From NCBI GenBank assembly GCA_964346585.1, contig CAYFVQ010000153.1, forward strand, positions 1-64,000: DNA of 64,000 bases, given 5' to 3'. Numbering within the stretch: the first letter of the stretch is position 1; each line of letters opens with the position of its first letter. The DNA is from SOIA01 sp964346585. Lineage in GTDB: Bacteria; Acidobacteriota; Aminicenantia; Aminicenantales; Aminicenantaceae. The notes beneath the pieces are model-generated. The model worked only from the letters and a program-made list of their open reading frames with translations. It was not told the origin of the DNA and searched no databases. A program made the position numbers and the translations under genes. This document shows, in pieces, positions 8,564-17,918 of the stretch.

Positions 8564-10138
8564 CTATACCAATAAATCCCACTCGATGTTCACTCTTTTC
8601 AGCGCATAGCCCACTTCGCGCGTGTAGTCCCCGTAACAGGTCATCCAGTGGAAGCCGGGCATGCGTTTGGCAAGTGTCCGGTCGTCGCACGTGTATTTAA
8701 TATCGATCTGTGAGCGGCAGATGGGCATAAACGGCGCATCGACGATTTCTCCGAGAAGGCCCACCCATCTTTTCGAAGCGAAATCGGGCACGATGTTAGT
8801 AACCATTTGGCCTTTGCTCATCTCCACTTTCGGTGCCGCACCGTAGTCTGATTCAAAATGAGTCAGAATCCGCGCGGGTTCTCGCGTTTTGCCGTCCATC
8901 TTTCTGGGGGCAGTGCAGTGGGCCAGAGTGATGATTCCTTCGTGCGGGTAGGTCGGGTCGTTGAAAAACATGGGTTTCCCTGAGATGTTGGCCAGAAGTA
9001 TGCCCGAGGGAATGACCACAAAATCCGACTCGCAGAAAGCCAGATAACCGGCATCGTTGAGTGTGCTCAATGTGAGGCAGGCTGAGGTCTCTGCTATGGG
9101 CATGATCGTTCCCATGCAGCCGTTGATGGTGATGGCCCTGCTGCCCGCCTTTTTCATCAGTGCCCGGAAGACACGGTCGAGCAGGAAGGCATTTTCCACG
9201 AACTGAGATTTGGTCTCCAGCGTTGTTCCCGACGATTTTAGGTATGAGGCCGCTTGCTGCCGGGCTCTTTTTACAGCTTCCCGGTCAGAGCGCGCCGCCT
9301 GGATCAGTTTGCCCAGTTCCTCATAGGAGATTGTTTGGATGTCGTATTTCCATATGTTTTTTACCAATTGAGGTACGACTCCCTTCGGCTGGGACCAGGC
9401 ACCAGGTCCGCCAACCGCCAGGATTCGTGTGCCCAAGGTGTTGCGCAGGCCATACAGGGCGCGCAGCCGCCAGAGAATTTCCTCTTGACTGTCAACCACA
9501 ACATCATCATCATCAACACCTTTAACGGCAAGCGTATCCGTATGCTGCCTGAGATACCGCGGACTGATGATTTCATACCAGAGGTAGACTGGGCCTGACT
9601 TGTGGCGGCAGAAAAATATCATGTCCTTTCCCGCCTTTTCCAGCTCGTGGAAGATATCCATCCAGCCTCCTGCGGGATAAATCAATATCACATCAGCCGT
9701 GGAAAGGTCGTTTATTGTCGATAAATCCTTTGTCCCACGAACACGCGCTATGGGCAGGAAATCGATAGGGAACTCCGCATCTGCACGAAGTCTCTTCAGC
9801 TCACCTTGAATCCGGGCCACTTCTTCGTCCGCGTTCCTTTGGGTTTGGATAGCCCCCCAGGCTCGCCAGCTCGTTTGAGGTCTGCGTTTGGGTGTACTGT
9901 AAACGAGAATGGGTTTGACCTTTAAGGGGATTTTCTTAAAGCCGAGCTCCTCTGCTTCATTGGCCGCTAGGTTGGGCCAAGAAAGTCCTTGTAATGCCAT
10001 GCCTCCCAGAGCCGTGGCCCCCAGGCCTTTGAGAAACGTCCGTCGGGTCAGGGCATCGCTTCCATGCGGAATGGACTCTCCGAAGGGACAGCAGTGCGGT
10101 TGAGTTTTATTTTTTTGTCTGGATGCATTTTTTCTCAT
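8564..10138 (-). CDS. Tat-exported protein of the L-fucose/arabinose isomerase fold
   Basis: Residues 30-50 hold a twin-arginine signal, LTRRTFLKGLGATALGG (R32, R33), so the protein should be exported folded. The mature part of about 480 residues resembles sugar isomerases of the FucI/AraA type: an N-terminal Rossmann-like half, then INGCMGTIMPIAETSACLTL, CESDFVVIPSGILLANISGK, PMFFNDPTYPHEG and LAHCTAPRKM, which match the substrate and metal region of that fold (acids and the HC motif near the C-terminus). Export is unusual, because known members act in the cytoplasm. The ATG at 10138 has GAAAGGAAA upstream; a longer start at 10216 would bury the Tat motif. Substrate is unknown; a role in periplasmic sugar handling is only a guess. 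Confidence 0.65.
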   Translation of the reverse strand: MRKNASRQKNKTQPHCCPFGESIPHGSDALTRRTFLKGLGATALGGMALQGLSWPNLAANEAEELGFKKIPLKVKPILVYSTPKRRPQTSWRAWGAIQTQRNADEEVARIQGELKRLRADAEFPIDFLPIARVRGTKDLSTINDLSTADVILIYPAGGWMDIFHELEKAGKDMIFFCRHKSGPVYLWYEIISPRYLRQHTDTLAVKGVDDDDVVVDSQEEILWRLRALYGLRNTLGTRILAVGGPGAWSQPKGVVPQLVKNIWKYDIQTISYEELGKLIQAARSDREAVKRARQQAASYLKSSGTTLETKSQFVENAFLLDRVFRALMKKAGSRAITINGCMGTIMPIAETSACLTLSTLNDAGYLAFCESDFVVIPSGILLANISGKPMFFNDPTYPHEGIITLAHCTAPRKMDGKTREPARILTHFESDYGAAPKVEMSKGQMVTNIVPDFASKRWVGLLGEIVDAPFMPICRSQIDIKYTCDDRTLAKRMPGFHWMTCYGDYTREVGYALKRVNIEWDLLV

Positions 10139-10396
10139 GTTGGATTTCCTTTCATTGATAGTTAGATACACTCTTTTTTTTAAAAAGTAAATGTTTTCTG
10201 AGTGGTGTCTAATCATCTGATGTTTGTTGTCTCTAGAATTTGATACCTGAGAATCCCGTTAGATACAAATCAGATCCAGCGTTAGAGAAGCCAGATGTTG
10301 AGGCAATACTCCTTTTTTAGGGAAAAGAAATTGTATTCATCATTCAATTGTGCGAAGATAAATAATCAAAAGGTGAAATTCCTCAAAAGAATATCC

Positions 10397-11158
10397 ATGA
10401 ACACTGGAAAAGTTTTACTGATTCTGGTCTTATGCCTATTCGTGATTTCTTGCGCCTCGTCTCAAGCCAAGACCGAACAGAAGCAGGCACAGGATTTCCA
10501 GGCCCAGTATGAGCGGGCGCTCGTCGCCATGAGCTATAATTTGTACGATGAGGCCATAAGATATTTGAACAATGCTCTCTCTTTATCACCTAACCATTAT
10601 CATTCCCATTATCTTCTGGCTGTCGCCTACGCCCAGAAGGGGAACAATAAAGAGGCGGCCGCGGCTTTTGAAAAAAGCCTGGAATTAAAACCGGGTAATC
10701 CTGAGGCCCATCTCAAGCTGGCGGATGTCTATCGACAGTTGAATCTCCTGGATAAAGCCGAGGAACACTATAAGAAAGCGTTGGCTATCGATAACAGCCC
10801 AACTGCCAGTTTTAATCTGGCTGTGCTTTTTTATGAGCGGGGCGAGATGGACCGGGCCCTGGAGTATGTGGAGGAATCGATCCAGAAAGGGAATCTTTCT
10901 GCTGAAGTTTTTAATCTCCAAGGAGTGCTTTTGAACCAGATGAAACGGTACTCCGAGGCCATCATCAGTTTTCAGAATGTCTTAAAAATTGATCCAAAAC
11001 ATGCGGTCGCGGCTATCAACATGGCTGTCGCCTACTTCAATATCAATGACCTCAACAAAGCGCGTGAAATTCTCATGAAGATTCGACCAAATGTTCAGGA
11101 CCAGAAACTCAAGGACAGAATCAACGAATTGTTGGAAAAAATCAAAAAATATAGATAG
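10397..11158 (+). CDS. TPR-repeat lipoprotein
   Basis: The first 19 residues form a signal peptide ending in the lipobox VISC (C19). The rest is an array of about six tetratricopeptide repeats, for example YDEAIRYLNNALSLSPNHYH, NKEAAAAFEKSLELKPGNPE and YSEAIISFQNVLKIDPKHAV. It resembles PilF/NlpI-like outer-membrane scaffolds, but no type IV pilus genes are near, so I do not assign a system. The start at ATG 10397 is chosen because the signal peptide begins there; an in-frame upstream extension of 34 residues is polar and lacks a signal. It is transcribed alone. Confidence 0.8.
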   Translation: MNTGKVLLILVLCLFVISCASSQAKTEQKQAQDFQAQYERALVAMSYNLYDEAIRYLNNALSLSPNHYHSHYLLAVAYAQKGNNKEAAAAFEKSLELKPGNPEAHLKLADVYRQLNLLDKAEEHYKKALAIDNSPTASFNLAVLFYERGEMDRALEYVEESIQKGNLSAEVFNLQGVLLNQMKRYSEAIISFQNVLKIDPKHAVAAINMAVAYFNINDLNKAREILMKIRPNVQDQKLKDRINELLEKIKKYR

Positions 11159-11172
11159 CAAATAAGGGTCGC

Positions 11173-11259
11173 ATCTTAACATTTAACATTTCTCAATATT
11201 GGTAGAGTTAAAGGGGATAGGTCTTAACATTTAATCCATCTCAATATTGAAAGAGTTGA
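11173..11259. repeat. Imperfect tandem repeat, two units of about 49 bases
   Basis: The text TCTTAACATTTAA, then CTCAATATTG, then AGAGTT occurs twice, about 49 bases apart, just after the TPR gene; a third, weaker unit may follow near 11270. No protein is encoded. It may be a local duplication of a 3' untranslated region. Confidence 0.6.
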
Positions 11260-11296
11260 TGAGAGCAGGTCTGAGCGTTCAACAATTCTGAACGGA

Positions 11297-11740
11297 TTAC
11301 CTCTTCAGTTCAGCGGTCCACTTCTCGATGAGTTCGTGTGAGTCAGTATCATCGGTCTTGACAAACATGCCCGCTTTCCTGGCGCCTGTTTGCATATTCT
11401 CCAGCAATTCGGCATTTTTACACTCCTCTGGATGATCGCATTGACTGCAGTCGGATAAATTCTGACTCGAAACGCAGGCTCTAATTTCACAATTATCTCT
11501 GCCTCCCCCCTTTAAACATCCGGGACAGAGAGACATTTTCTGTATAGACTTCAGTCCCTTCATGAATTCCTTGAAGTCGATATCCTTGGGGCCCCATTGT
11601 TCCACATCATAATTTTTTATGATTTCCTCTTGTTTCTTCGTTAATTCCCTCAATTGTCCATTGGCCACTGCGCAGCTTCCACACCAGATTCCGCAATATC
11701 CGATTTGATTCTTCACATTGTCGAAAGGATCGGATGTCAT
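11297..11740 (-). CDS. DUF3795 cysteine-rich protein
   Basis: A 147-residue protein with the DUF3795 pattern: an N-terminal GYCGIWCGSCAVANG, a middle LCPGCLKGGGRDNCEIRAC, and a CSQCDHPEECKNAE segment. The many CxxC-type cysteines suggest metal (zinc or Fe-S) binding. The middle segment with a helix QEEIIKNYDVEQW is also typical. Families of this type are widespread in anaerobes and have no settled function. It is a single-gene unit on the minus strand with a GGAGGAA-type ribosome site just upstream of the ATG at 11740. Confidence 0.8.
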   Translation of the reverse strand: MTSDPFDNVKNQIGYCGIWCGSCAVANGQLRELTKKQEEIIKNYDVEQWGPKDIDFKEFMKGLKSIQKMSLCPGCLKGGGRDNCEIRACVSSQNLSDCSQCDHPEECKNAELLENMQTGARKAGMFVKTDDTDSHELIEKWTAELKR

Positions 11741-11920
11741 TGTTTCTTCCTCCTGAAAAAACGTTGTCGCGTCTTAAAATTTTGTGAATATTTCTTTGTG
11801 TCTTGATGTAACTATAAACAAATCAAATATAAGATTGATTGTCAAATATTAAAAGACGTCTCTGTTGTTTGGTTTGAGTCGATGTGCTCTGAGCTGAACT
11901 GATTACCACTAATTAACGAT

Positions 11921-12667
11921 TCAGAATTTTAGGAATACTTCAATATTTTGCTTGGCTGCTCGCCACCAGTCTGGCTCTCTGGGGTCTTCCTGAGGATTCC
12001 AGTAACCGATGAATGCAGGTCGGTTATATCCAATACCGAAATACCAGTATATTTTGTTAATACATCCCGCTGGGCAGTCCCCCCAGCCTTCATAGAATAG
12101 ATATGTAATTCCGCGGTATGTTTGTCGGGGATAAACTCTAGATGAATCTCCCCCCCAAAAGTCGGGTTCGGCATATATTACACCTGGAAGAGTCCCGTAT
12201 ATTTCTGCCAGACGGCGGGGATGTAGCCTGTCCCTAAAATTCAAAACAACCCAGTCATTTCGAATGGAGCTTGTATCTATATTTATAACTTCATAGCTTT
12301 CGTTAAGTTGATCCCAGGAATGATATTCATCATTTGCCACTTGTTGAGCTGTCGCACTGTCGAAACTGATAATAAGACAACTCGGAATCCAAGGTGGCTC
12401 AAACCTTATTCGACTAAAGGAACTATATTTTTCGATGTAGATTGAGCGAATCTCCGCCAAATCCCCCAATACTTGACTGCTAAGATCATCGGGAGCGATG
12501 AGTTCCCCGGATAAACAAAGAGCGACAAGCTCTGCTTCTACATAGTCTTCAGCGGTGAGTTCGATATCCTGCTTGCGGAGCGAACTAAATGGATTAGAGC
12601 ATTTAATGATCCAGCAGGATACCAAACTCAACAAGAGAATTATTCTCCATATTTTAGCTTTAGACAC
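11921..12667 (-). CDS. Lipoprotein with a subtilase-propeptide-like segment, unknown function
   Basis: Translation starts at a GTG (12667) with a strong GGGGGGGAG site. The signal peptide ends in LVSC (C18). I do not recognise the whole protein. Around residues 150-175, RLAEIYGTLPGVIYAEPDFW resembles the end of I9-type propeptides of subtilases, which fold as inhibitors and carry PGVxYAEPN-like text. The C-terminal 80 residues are rich in Trp, Tyr and Gly with CPAGCINKIYWYFGIGYN. It could be an inhibitor-like surface protein, and a subtilase gene lies about 6 kb away, but a link is speculative. Confidence 0.6.
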   Translation of the reverse strand: MSKAKIWRIILLLSLVSCWIIKCSNPFSSLRKQDIELTAEDYVEAELVALCLSGELIAPDDLSSQVLGDLAEIRSIYIEKYSSFSRIRFEPPWIPSCLIISFDSATAQQVANDEYHSWDQLNESYEVINIDTSSIRNDWVVLNFRDRLHPRRLAEIYGTLPGVIYAEPDFWGGDSSRVYPRQTYRGITYLFYEGWGDCPAGCINKIYWYFGIGYNRPAFIGYWNPQEDPREPDWWRAAKQNIEVFLKF

Positions 12668-12813
12668 TTCTCCCCCCCGAAAAAGATTAGCAGTTCTTGT
12701 TCAACTCACTCCCGTTTTTTTGCTGATTCTTCTATTAATAAGATAAGTAGAGATAGAATAGATGTCAATTAAGAGAAGTATGTCTAGTGCAACATCTTAA
12801 TCCTAGACACGTC

Positions 12814-14487
12814 TCACCTCGTCAGCACCCTCCCGGGCCTTTTCCAGGTCAGTTCTCCCTTGTCGACAACAAACGTCCCGTTAACCATCACAAACTCGAT
12901 TCCCTCGGCGTACTGGTGAGGCTCAAAGAAGGTGGCTGTGTCTTTGATAGTGTTCAGGTCGAAAACAACAAGGTCTGCATAGAATCCTTCCCGAATCATT
13001 CCCCTGTCTCGAAGGCCCATGATCTGTGCGGGGAGTGAGGTCGATGCCCGGACCGCATTCTCGAGAGATATGGCTTTCCTTTCAAGAGCGTAATGCCTGA
13101 TTTTGCGGGGGAATGTTCCATAGTATCGGGCATGGACAGGCCCGTCTTCAGGAAGGGCTATGCTGGCATCCGAGGATGTGGCCGTCCAGGGTTGGGCAGA
13201 AAACGCTTCAATATCTATCTCAGACATTGAGAAGCCGCGCATTCTCGCCCCTCCCCGTCTTTTCGGATTGCCCTCTAACTGTAATTTTATGGCCATGTCT
13301 GCGGCAGATATTTTGTGCTCTTCAGCAAGCTGGGCCAGGTTTTTCCCGATATAAGACTTATCTGGGTAGTCCATGATTACGATATTCTCTGCGCCGCCTC
13401 TCCAGTTGAGCGCATGTTTGATATCACCGTATAAATCCTTCTTTTTCTCAGGGTCTTCCAGCACTTTTTTCAGCTCTTCCTGGGGATTTCTACCGAGCGC
13501 CCATCGGGGAATCAGTACGGTTGATCCGTCGCTTCCGGATGAATTATACGGATAGCAGTCCGCCCATATGTCCACTCCCTGGGCGCGCGCCTCATTGATC
13601 AATCGAATGATGGCTCTGCTCCCACCCCAGAAATCCGCGCCTCTGGCTTTAATGTGCACTGCGACGACCGTTGCCCCTGTCCGCTTCCCGACCTCAATCA
13701 GTTCGAGGATGTTCTGCAGCATGTTCGGAGGTCCCGGTTCATCTTGGCTGGGCACATACCACATGGGAGAGAGGCCTGATGCGCGCTCATGCGCCATAAA
13801 AATACCTCCATAGGGAACGATCTCTTTCACCAGGGAGGCGACTTCATCGACGGTGCTCCAAATACTGGGTGCGTATTCAAGGCCAGAGGACATTCCTGCC
13901 GCTCCTTCTTCCATCGCCTTGTGGATGAGCTCCTGCATCTGGCGGATTTCATCTTGAGTGGCGGGCCTTCGAAAATCGCCTTTCATCACGTATCTCCGGA
14001 TTGTATTATGTCCGATTAAGAGTATGGCATTCGGGCCAATTCCCTTTTGTGTGAGGACTTCCTTCTGCGTTTTTATAGAAAGAGGTGAACCCCCGCAGTG
14101 ATTGGAGACCAGAGTCGTCACCCCTTGACTGATGAAGTTGGGCGCAAAATACCGTTTTTCATTCTCGCCGGTCCATACTTTTTCGCTGTTGACCCGATCA
14201 TAGGCATGGGTGTGGATGTCGATAAACCCAGGAGAAATGATTTTTCCCTCAATATCGATTATCCTTGCCGCTTTAACTTTGTCTTTTAATCGGCCCACTG
14301 CCGCAATTTTTCCGTCCTTAATTCCGACATCTGCGTAAAAACAGGGATTGCCCGTTCCGTCTAAAACTCTACCATTTACGAAGAGCACGTCAAATGACTC
14401 GCCTTTCTGAGCGGATAAGAAATAAGGATTGGCCAGGAAGAAAAGCATGGCCAGACAAACAATGGAAAGAATTTTAATGTTTTTCAT
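12814..14487 (-). CDS. Secreted N-acyl-D-amino-acid deacylase (D-aminoacylase family)
   Basis: A signal peptide (MKNIKILSIVCLAMLFFLAN to about residue 26) precedes an amidohydrolase of about 530 residues. Seen motifs: FVNGRVLDGTGNP at the N-terminal beta sandwich, the metal pair FIDIHTHAYD (H92, H94), SNHCGGSPLS, MSSGLEYAPSIW, the HERASG and AVHIKARG histidines, and the late catalytic Asp in TSSDASIALPEDG. These fit D-aminoacylases, which split N-acyl-D-amino acids with zinc. Export suggests use of peptidoglycan- or peptide-derived D-amino acids outside the cytoplasm. ATG 14487 has GGAG 6 bases upstream, better than the ATG at 14499. Confidence 0.9.
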   Translation of the reverse strand: MKNIKILSIVCLAMLFFLANPYFLSAQKGESFDVLFVNGRVLDGTGNPCFYADVGIKDGKIAAVGRLKDKVKAARIIDIEGKIISPGFIDIHTHAYDRVNSEKVWTGENEKRYFAPNFISQGVTTLVSNHCGGSPLSIKTQKEVLTQKGIGPNAILLIGHNTIRRYVMKGDFRRPATQDEIRQMQELIHKAMEEGAAGMSSGLEYAPSIWSTVDEVASLVKEIVPYGGIFMAHERASGLSPMWYVPSQDEPGPPNMLQNILELIEVGKRTGATVVAVHIKARGADFWGGSRAIIRLINEARAQGVDIWADCYPYNSSGSDGSTVLIPRWALGRNPQEELKKVLEDPEKKKDLYGDIKHALNWRGGAENIVIMDYPDKSYIGKNLAQLAEEHKISAADMAIKLQLEGNPKRRGGARMRGFSMSEIDIEAFSAQPWTATSSDASIALPEDGPVHARYYGTFPRKIRHYALERKAISLENAVRASTSLPAQIMGLRDRGMIREGFYADLVVFDLNTIKDTATFFEPHQYAEGIEFVMVNGTFVVDKGELTWKRPGRVLTR

Positions 14488-14837
14488 TTTGGACTCCATC
14501 GTGCTTTTGGCTATAGGTTATCGATTGATCACTATTTTATCAACAATTAGAGAAAAAATTAAAATCGGAATAATTTTGACAGATTTGTAATAGAGGATAG
14601 AAGAGTATTTTTTGGATGAGCCTCTTGTGGTGGTTTAAAAAAACTGACTTCACAATTGCCGCATGAAGAAGAGAAAGCCCCCTTTGTTCCTTCAGCGGAG
14701 TAAAAGACTCTGAAATAGAGGATAGGTAATTCTTTAATAGTTTTTTGCCTTCAGTTCAAATTTTTACTATCATAGTGTCTACAGCAGAGAATCACACCTG
14801 CTTATAAAGAGGTATGGGAGTTATTCGGGTCTGAAAA
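14488..14837. other. Divergent intergenic region
   Basis: About 350 bases between the deacylase and acetyltransferase starts. It is AT-rich and must hold both promoters. A TTGACA lies near 14576 but has no convincing -10 partner. No relic or shared repeat was found. Confidence 0.4.
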
Positions 14838-15353
14838 ATGGCTTTAGACGTGAAAATTAGAGAGTACCGTCCAAAGGATCTGGAGCAGGTTCTCGAGCTG
14901 GTCAAGGAGCTTGAATCTGAGCTGGCGGAGAAATTCACGGATGTGAAAATCAAATCAGGGATTGACGATTACAGGAACCGTTATTTAAAGGTAGGAAACA
15001 AGTACAAAATCTTTGTCGCGGTTGTTGATGGAAAAGTAGTGGGGTATCTCATGGGCTATCCCTCGCTTGGTGCACCTGAAGTAGATAACATGTATGACAT
15101 CCTTCCTGTTTCATCCAAATGGACTCCTCCCGAGTTCTTCCTGCAGATCACGTTTGTCTCCAAATCATTCAGGAACCAGGGAATATCCAAAAATCTCCAC
15201 AAAGAAATAATCAAGTATGTCAAAAAGCAGGGACACAAAGAAGTTTATGCCTGTATCGCTAAATGGAATATACCTGAGATCAAAGTTATCCGGTCCCTGA
15301 AATTCAAACTGAAGGACCTGGGCTACAGATACAGATTAACATTAAAATTATAA
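14838..15353 (+). CDS. GNAT-family N-acetyltransferase
   Basis: A 171-residue acetyltransferase. The N-terminal IREYRPKDLEQVLELVKELE is a usual GNAT beginning, VVDGKVVGYLMGYPS is strand 4, and FLQITFVSKSFRNQGISKNL carries the acetyl-CoA loop (the R/Q-x-x-G-x-G/A motif in a variant form, RNQGIS). It should transfer an acyl group from acyl-CoA to an amine, with target unknown. The stop is followed at once by a terminator hairpin shared with the convergent methyltransferase gene. No strong ribosome site precedes the ATG. Confidence 0.8.
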   Translation: MALDVKIREYRPKDLEQVLELVKELESELAEKFTDVKIKSGIDDYRNRYLKVGNKYKIFVAVVDGKVVGYLMGYPSLGAPEVDNMYDILPVSSKWTPPEFFLQITFVSKSFRNQGISKNLHKEIIKYVKKQGHKEVYACIAKWNIPEIKVIRSLKFKLKDLGYRYRLTLKL

Positions 15354-15377
15354 AAAAAGGGGACAGGCCCCTTTTTT
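15353..15377. terminator. Bidirectional intrinsic terminator
   Basis: AAAAAAGGGG, loop ACAGG, CCCCTTTTTT. The hairpin lies between two convergent genes and has T-runs on both strands, so it can end transcription both ways. Its text is the same GGGGACAGGC module found in several intergenic repeats of this window. Confidence 0.8.
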
Positions 15378-16053
15378 ATTTCTCCACTCGAATTTCACAG
15401 AATATACTGGATCGATCCACCTCAGTGATTTTGGATAAAATTGGAAGGCCAGAAGTCAATGCCGCAAAATCATCGGGATCGACCGTAGAAGCCTTGAATC
15501 CATCCTTGCATACAATGACTCCTTTTCCGGTAACCGCTTCATCAATTTCTCCAATGAGTCCCTGCTCTGCCTGGAGGCGAAACCAGCCCAGACGGTCTTT
15601 CCAGAAGTGTTCCGAATAGCTGGAAAAGAGTGCAATTCCTCCTGGTTTAATAACGCGCACCGATTCTTCAAGTACCTTTTGCTGATTGACAGCAAATGCG
15701 GAGATTCCGTTCTGGATACAGACCACTGCATCAAAGCAATGTTTTCTGAATCCGAGTTCAACCGCATTCATTTCAAGAAGAAAACAGGAAGAGATATTTC
15801 CGATGAATTCGCGTGCCATGAGTAAGCTGGCGTATGATGTATCGATGCCTGCGACTTTTTCAACCTTTCCCAGTAACCTCTGGAGAATCCGGCCATATCC
15901 GCATCCGAGCTCCAGGACTCTATCGGTGCCCTTTAACTTGTCCAGTACATATTCTATCTCAGCTTCAAGATATTGTTTGACCCTTGGAGGAGCGATCTCG
16001 TAGCATCGCTTCAGGCGCTCAGCTGATAGTTTTTCGGCATAATATTTACTCAT
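15376..16053 (-). CDS. Class I SAM-dependent methyltransferase
   Basis: The 225-residue protein has motif I DRVLELGCGYGRILQRLLG near residue 45, the acidic post-I residue in VAGIDTSYASLLMAREFI, a motif II region CFDAVVCIQNGISAF, and a motif III VIKPGGIALFSSYSEHF. These bind S-adenosylmethionine. There is no further domain that shows the substrate. It lies alone, convergent with the GNAT gene. The ATG at 16053 has only a weak ribosome site. Confidence 0.85.
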   Translation of the reverse strand: MSKYYAEKLSAERLKRCYEIAPPRVKQYLEAEIEYVLDKLKGTDRVLELGCGYGRILQRLLGKVEKVAGIDTSYASLLMAREFIGNISSCFLLEMNAVELGFRKHCFDAVVCIQNGISAFAVNQQKVLEESVRVIKPGGIALFSSYSEHFWKDRLGWFRLQAEQGLIGEIDEAVTGKGVIVCKDGFKASTVDPDDFAALTSGLPILSKITEVDRSSIFCEIRVEK

Positions 16054-16111
16054 AAAAATTTAGATGTTCCAGGACAGGCTTGGTTTAGTATATCACTTTT
16101 GTAGAAATATC

Positions 16112-16139
16112 TTGACAGATATTAAATAGTTCTGATAAA
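16112..16139 (+). promoter_or_regulatory. Putative sigma-70 promoter of the beta-helix gene
   Basis: TTGACA at 16112-16117, a 16-base spacer, then GATAAA. The same arrangement (TTGACA, 16 bases, TATAAA) precedes the next gene at 18160. It implies a leader of about 160 bases. The leader contains AAGGAGGTGA near 16241, an extended ribosome-site-like sequence with no start codon in range. Confidence 0.5.
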
Positions 16140-16309
16140 TTACTTCCGCTTGTTATTAGGGGATAAGCAATCATTTATTCTTCAACACATAGAGTATCAA
16201 TCCATGTAGAGCGAAAGATTATGCCATTAAAAATGAGAAAAGGAGGTGAGAATCAAGCCGATAAATAGAACTTAAAAACCGTATTAAAACTAAAGTAAGG
16301 GGGGATAAA

Positions 16310-17668
16310 ATGTTTAAAAGATTCCACAAAAAACTTTTCATTCTTTTTTCCATTTCCCTAACTATTTTCCTGACCTCTGGAAGTCAAGCCATTGCTGAAA
16401 CCTGGGATGTCTATCCAACGATGACCCGGTTAGAAATTCAGGCTGTAGTTGATTCTGCTTCAGATGGAGACACAATCTGTTTTCAACCTGGCGATTATGA
16501 CTGGACCGATGCGCCAGTGATTTTTAAAGGATATAACTCAGGCGCGATCAATATTATCGAGAAAAGCCTTATTCTAAAAGGAGAAAATGGAACTCTCATT
16601 TTCGGACCTGACAGCATAAATGGAACTGGTGATGATGCATATGGAGCGAATGCTTTTCATGTTATTGATTTAGATATTGATAACGATGTTACATTTGACA
16701 ACCTCAATTTTCAAAATTTCTTAAGAGGCGTAGCAGTCTCTTACAGTACTCTCCTTCCTGAAGACTACATCGCAGAACCAAATGCTCGAAATATTGCAGT
16801 AAAAAATTGCACATTCACTGCCATCCATCGTGATGCTATCTCTCTATCCAATGTGAGAGGAGATATCTTGATTCAGAATAATGAAATGTCTGTCGCAAGG
16901 ATGGGGATGTTCATCGATTGGGTTTGGTCCAGGAACAATGACTGGCAGCCTGAAGATTCGCATGTTCGAATTCTTGGAAATGAAATTTATTCATCTTTCC
17001 GGGGTATCTATCTGTCCATGACAACAAAAGTTGCGGTTATGGGAAATGAAATAGAGTGCCCGGGTGTTGGAATACACAATAACCGCACGAGGAAGGGAAC
17101 CGTTATAGCCGAAAATTCTTTCTTCAATTGTTTTTCGGGGATTCGTATTAATGGAGGTTGGTATCTTGGAGTAAAATATGAAGCCGAAGAAGCGGTTATA
17201 GAAAAAAATGAGTTCTTTGACATGCGGGTGTATGGCATTGTACTTTTTGGGAATGCGTGTTCAAACCACACAGTAAGCAAGAATGATATTCATATGCTTC
17301 CCTACAGTAGAGCGGGAATTTTCACGAGATCCTACAGCGATTATTTCGGGCAGAATAAAATAACAGGCTCAGGCCGGTACGCTTTCTTGCTCCGTGGAGG
17401 GCCCGGCTTCTGGGCTCATCATGAAACTCTGCACGCGAATAATGTGAACAAATTCACTCCTGATGACTGCCACTTTTATCTGGGTGACTCAACGCATGAC
17501 AATTTGATCGTGGGCTCTGGAATGGGACACAATACTTATGTCGATGATGGTTACAACAACAGAATTACCGGAGCGATGCCGATGACCGGTGGAATCGGAC
17601 AGGATCTCCGTGAGGCCATCAAGGAAAGAAACGAAGAATTACTGGAAGCAGAAAAAATCATATTCTAA
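16310..17668 (+). CDS. Secreted right-handed parallel beta-helix protein
   Basis: A signal peptide of 29 residues ends in AIA before ETWDV. The remaining about 420 residues show the repeating pattern of right-handed beta-helix proteins: ENSFFNCFSGIRINGG, EKNEFFDMRVYGIVLFGN, NNEMSVARMGMFI, GNEIECPGVGIHNN and similar rungs of about 22 residues. The N-terminal IQAVVDSASDGDTICFQPGD is the usual cap and first coil of pectate-lyase-like proteins of the DUF1565/NosD type. No catalytic Asp/Arg set can be named, so a polysaccharide enzyme or a surface adhesin are both possible. A strong GGGGGG ribosome site precedes ATG 16310. A broken copy of this gene lies at 23443. Confidence 0.8.
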   Translation: MFKRFHKKLFILFSISLTIFLTSGSQAIAETWDVYPTMTRLEIQAVVDSASDGDTICFQPGDYDWTDAPVIFKGYNSGAINIIEKSLILKGENGTLIFGPDSINGTGDDAYGANAFHVIDLDIDNDVTFDNLNFQNFLRGVAVSYSTLLPEDYIAEPNARNIAVKNCTFTAIHRDAISLSNVRGDILIQNNEMSVARMGMFIDWVWSRNNDWQPEDSHVRILGNEIYSSFRGIYLSMTTKVAVMGNEIECPGVGIHNNRTRKGTVIAENSFFNCFSGIRINGGWYLGVKYEAEEAVIEKNEFFDMRVYGIVLFGNACSNHTVSKNDIHMLPYSRAGIFTRSYSDYFGQNKITGSGRYAFLLRGGPGFWAHHETLHANNVNKFTPDDCHFYLGDSTHDNLIVGSGMGHNTYVDDGYNNRITGAMPMTGGIGQDLREAIKERNEELLEAEKIIF

Positions 17669-17918
17669 AAAAAGCTGAGTGGCTTATTTTTTTCGTACAC
17701 ATTAAAAGATGAAAATAGGGTTTTTCGATCATCCAACTCAAGTCGAATAAAAAACGAGGTAGTTTTAAATCATGCGAAATGAGTCTAACTTTCAATCTCT
17801 TGATTTAACCTTTAACTCAGAACAGAATTGCTGCTTTGAAAAAACTCACTTCCTCCAGTCTTAATAATTAGAATTTGGAAAAAATAGAAAAAATTAAATT
17901 TTTTTTTAAAAAAATAAC
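17669..17918. other. AT-rich spacer after the beta-helix gene
   Basis: The first about 80 bases (to 17749) are also present behind the decayed copy near 23715-23799, which shows that the duplication reached past the gene. A weak hairpin with A- and T-runs (AAAAAAAGC and GGCTTATTTTTTT) just after the stop may be a terminator. The rest is plain AT-rich DNA. Confidence 0.5.

Noticed and set aside
16246..16275. Tiny GTG-started leader peptide before the beta-helix gene
   Set aside because: The GTG is part of the ribosome-site-like box itself, leaving no spacing for initiation.
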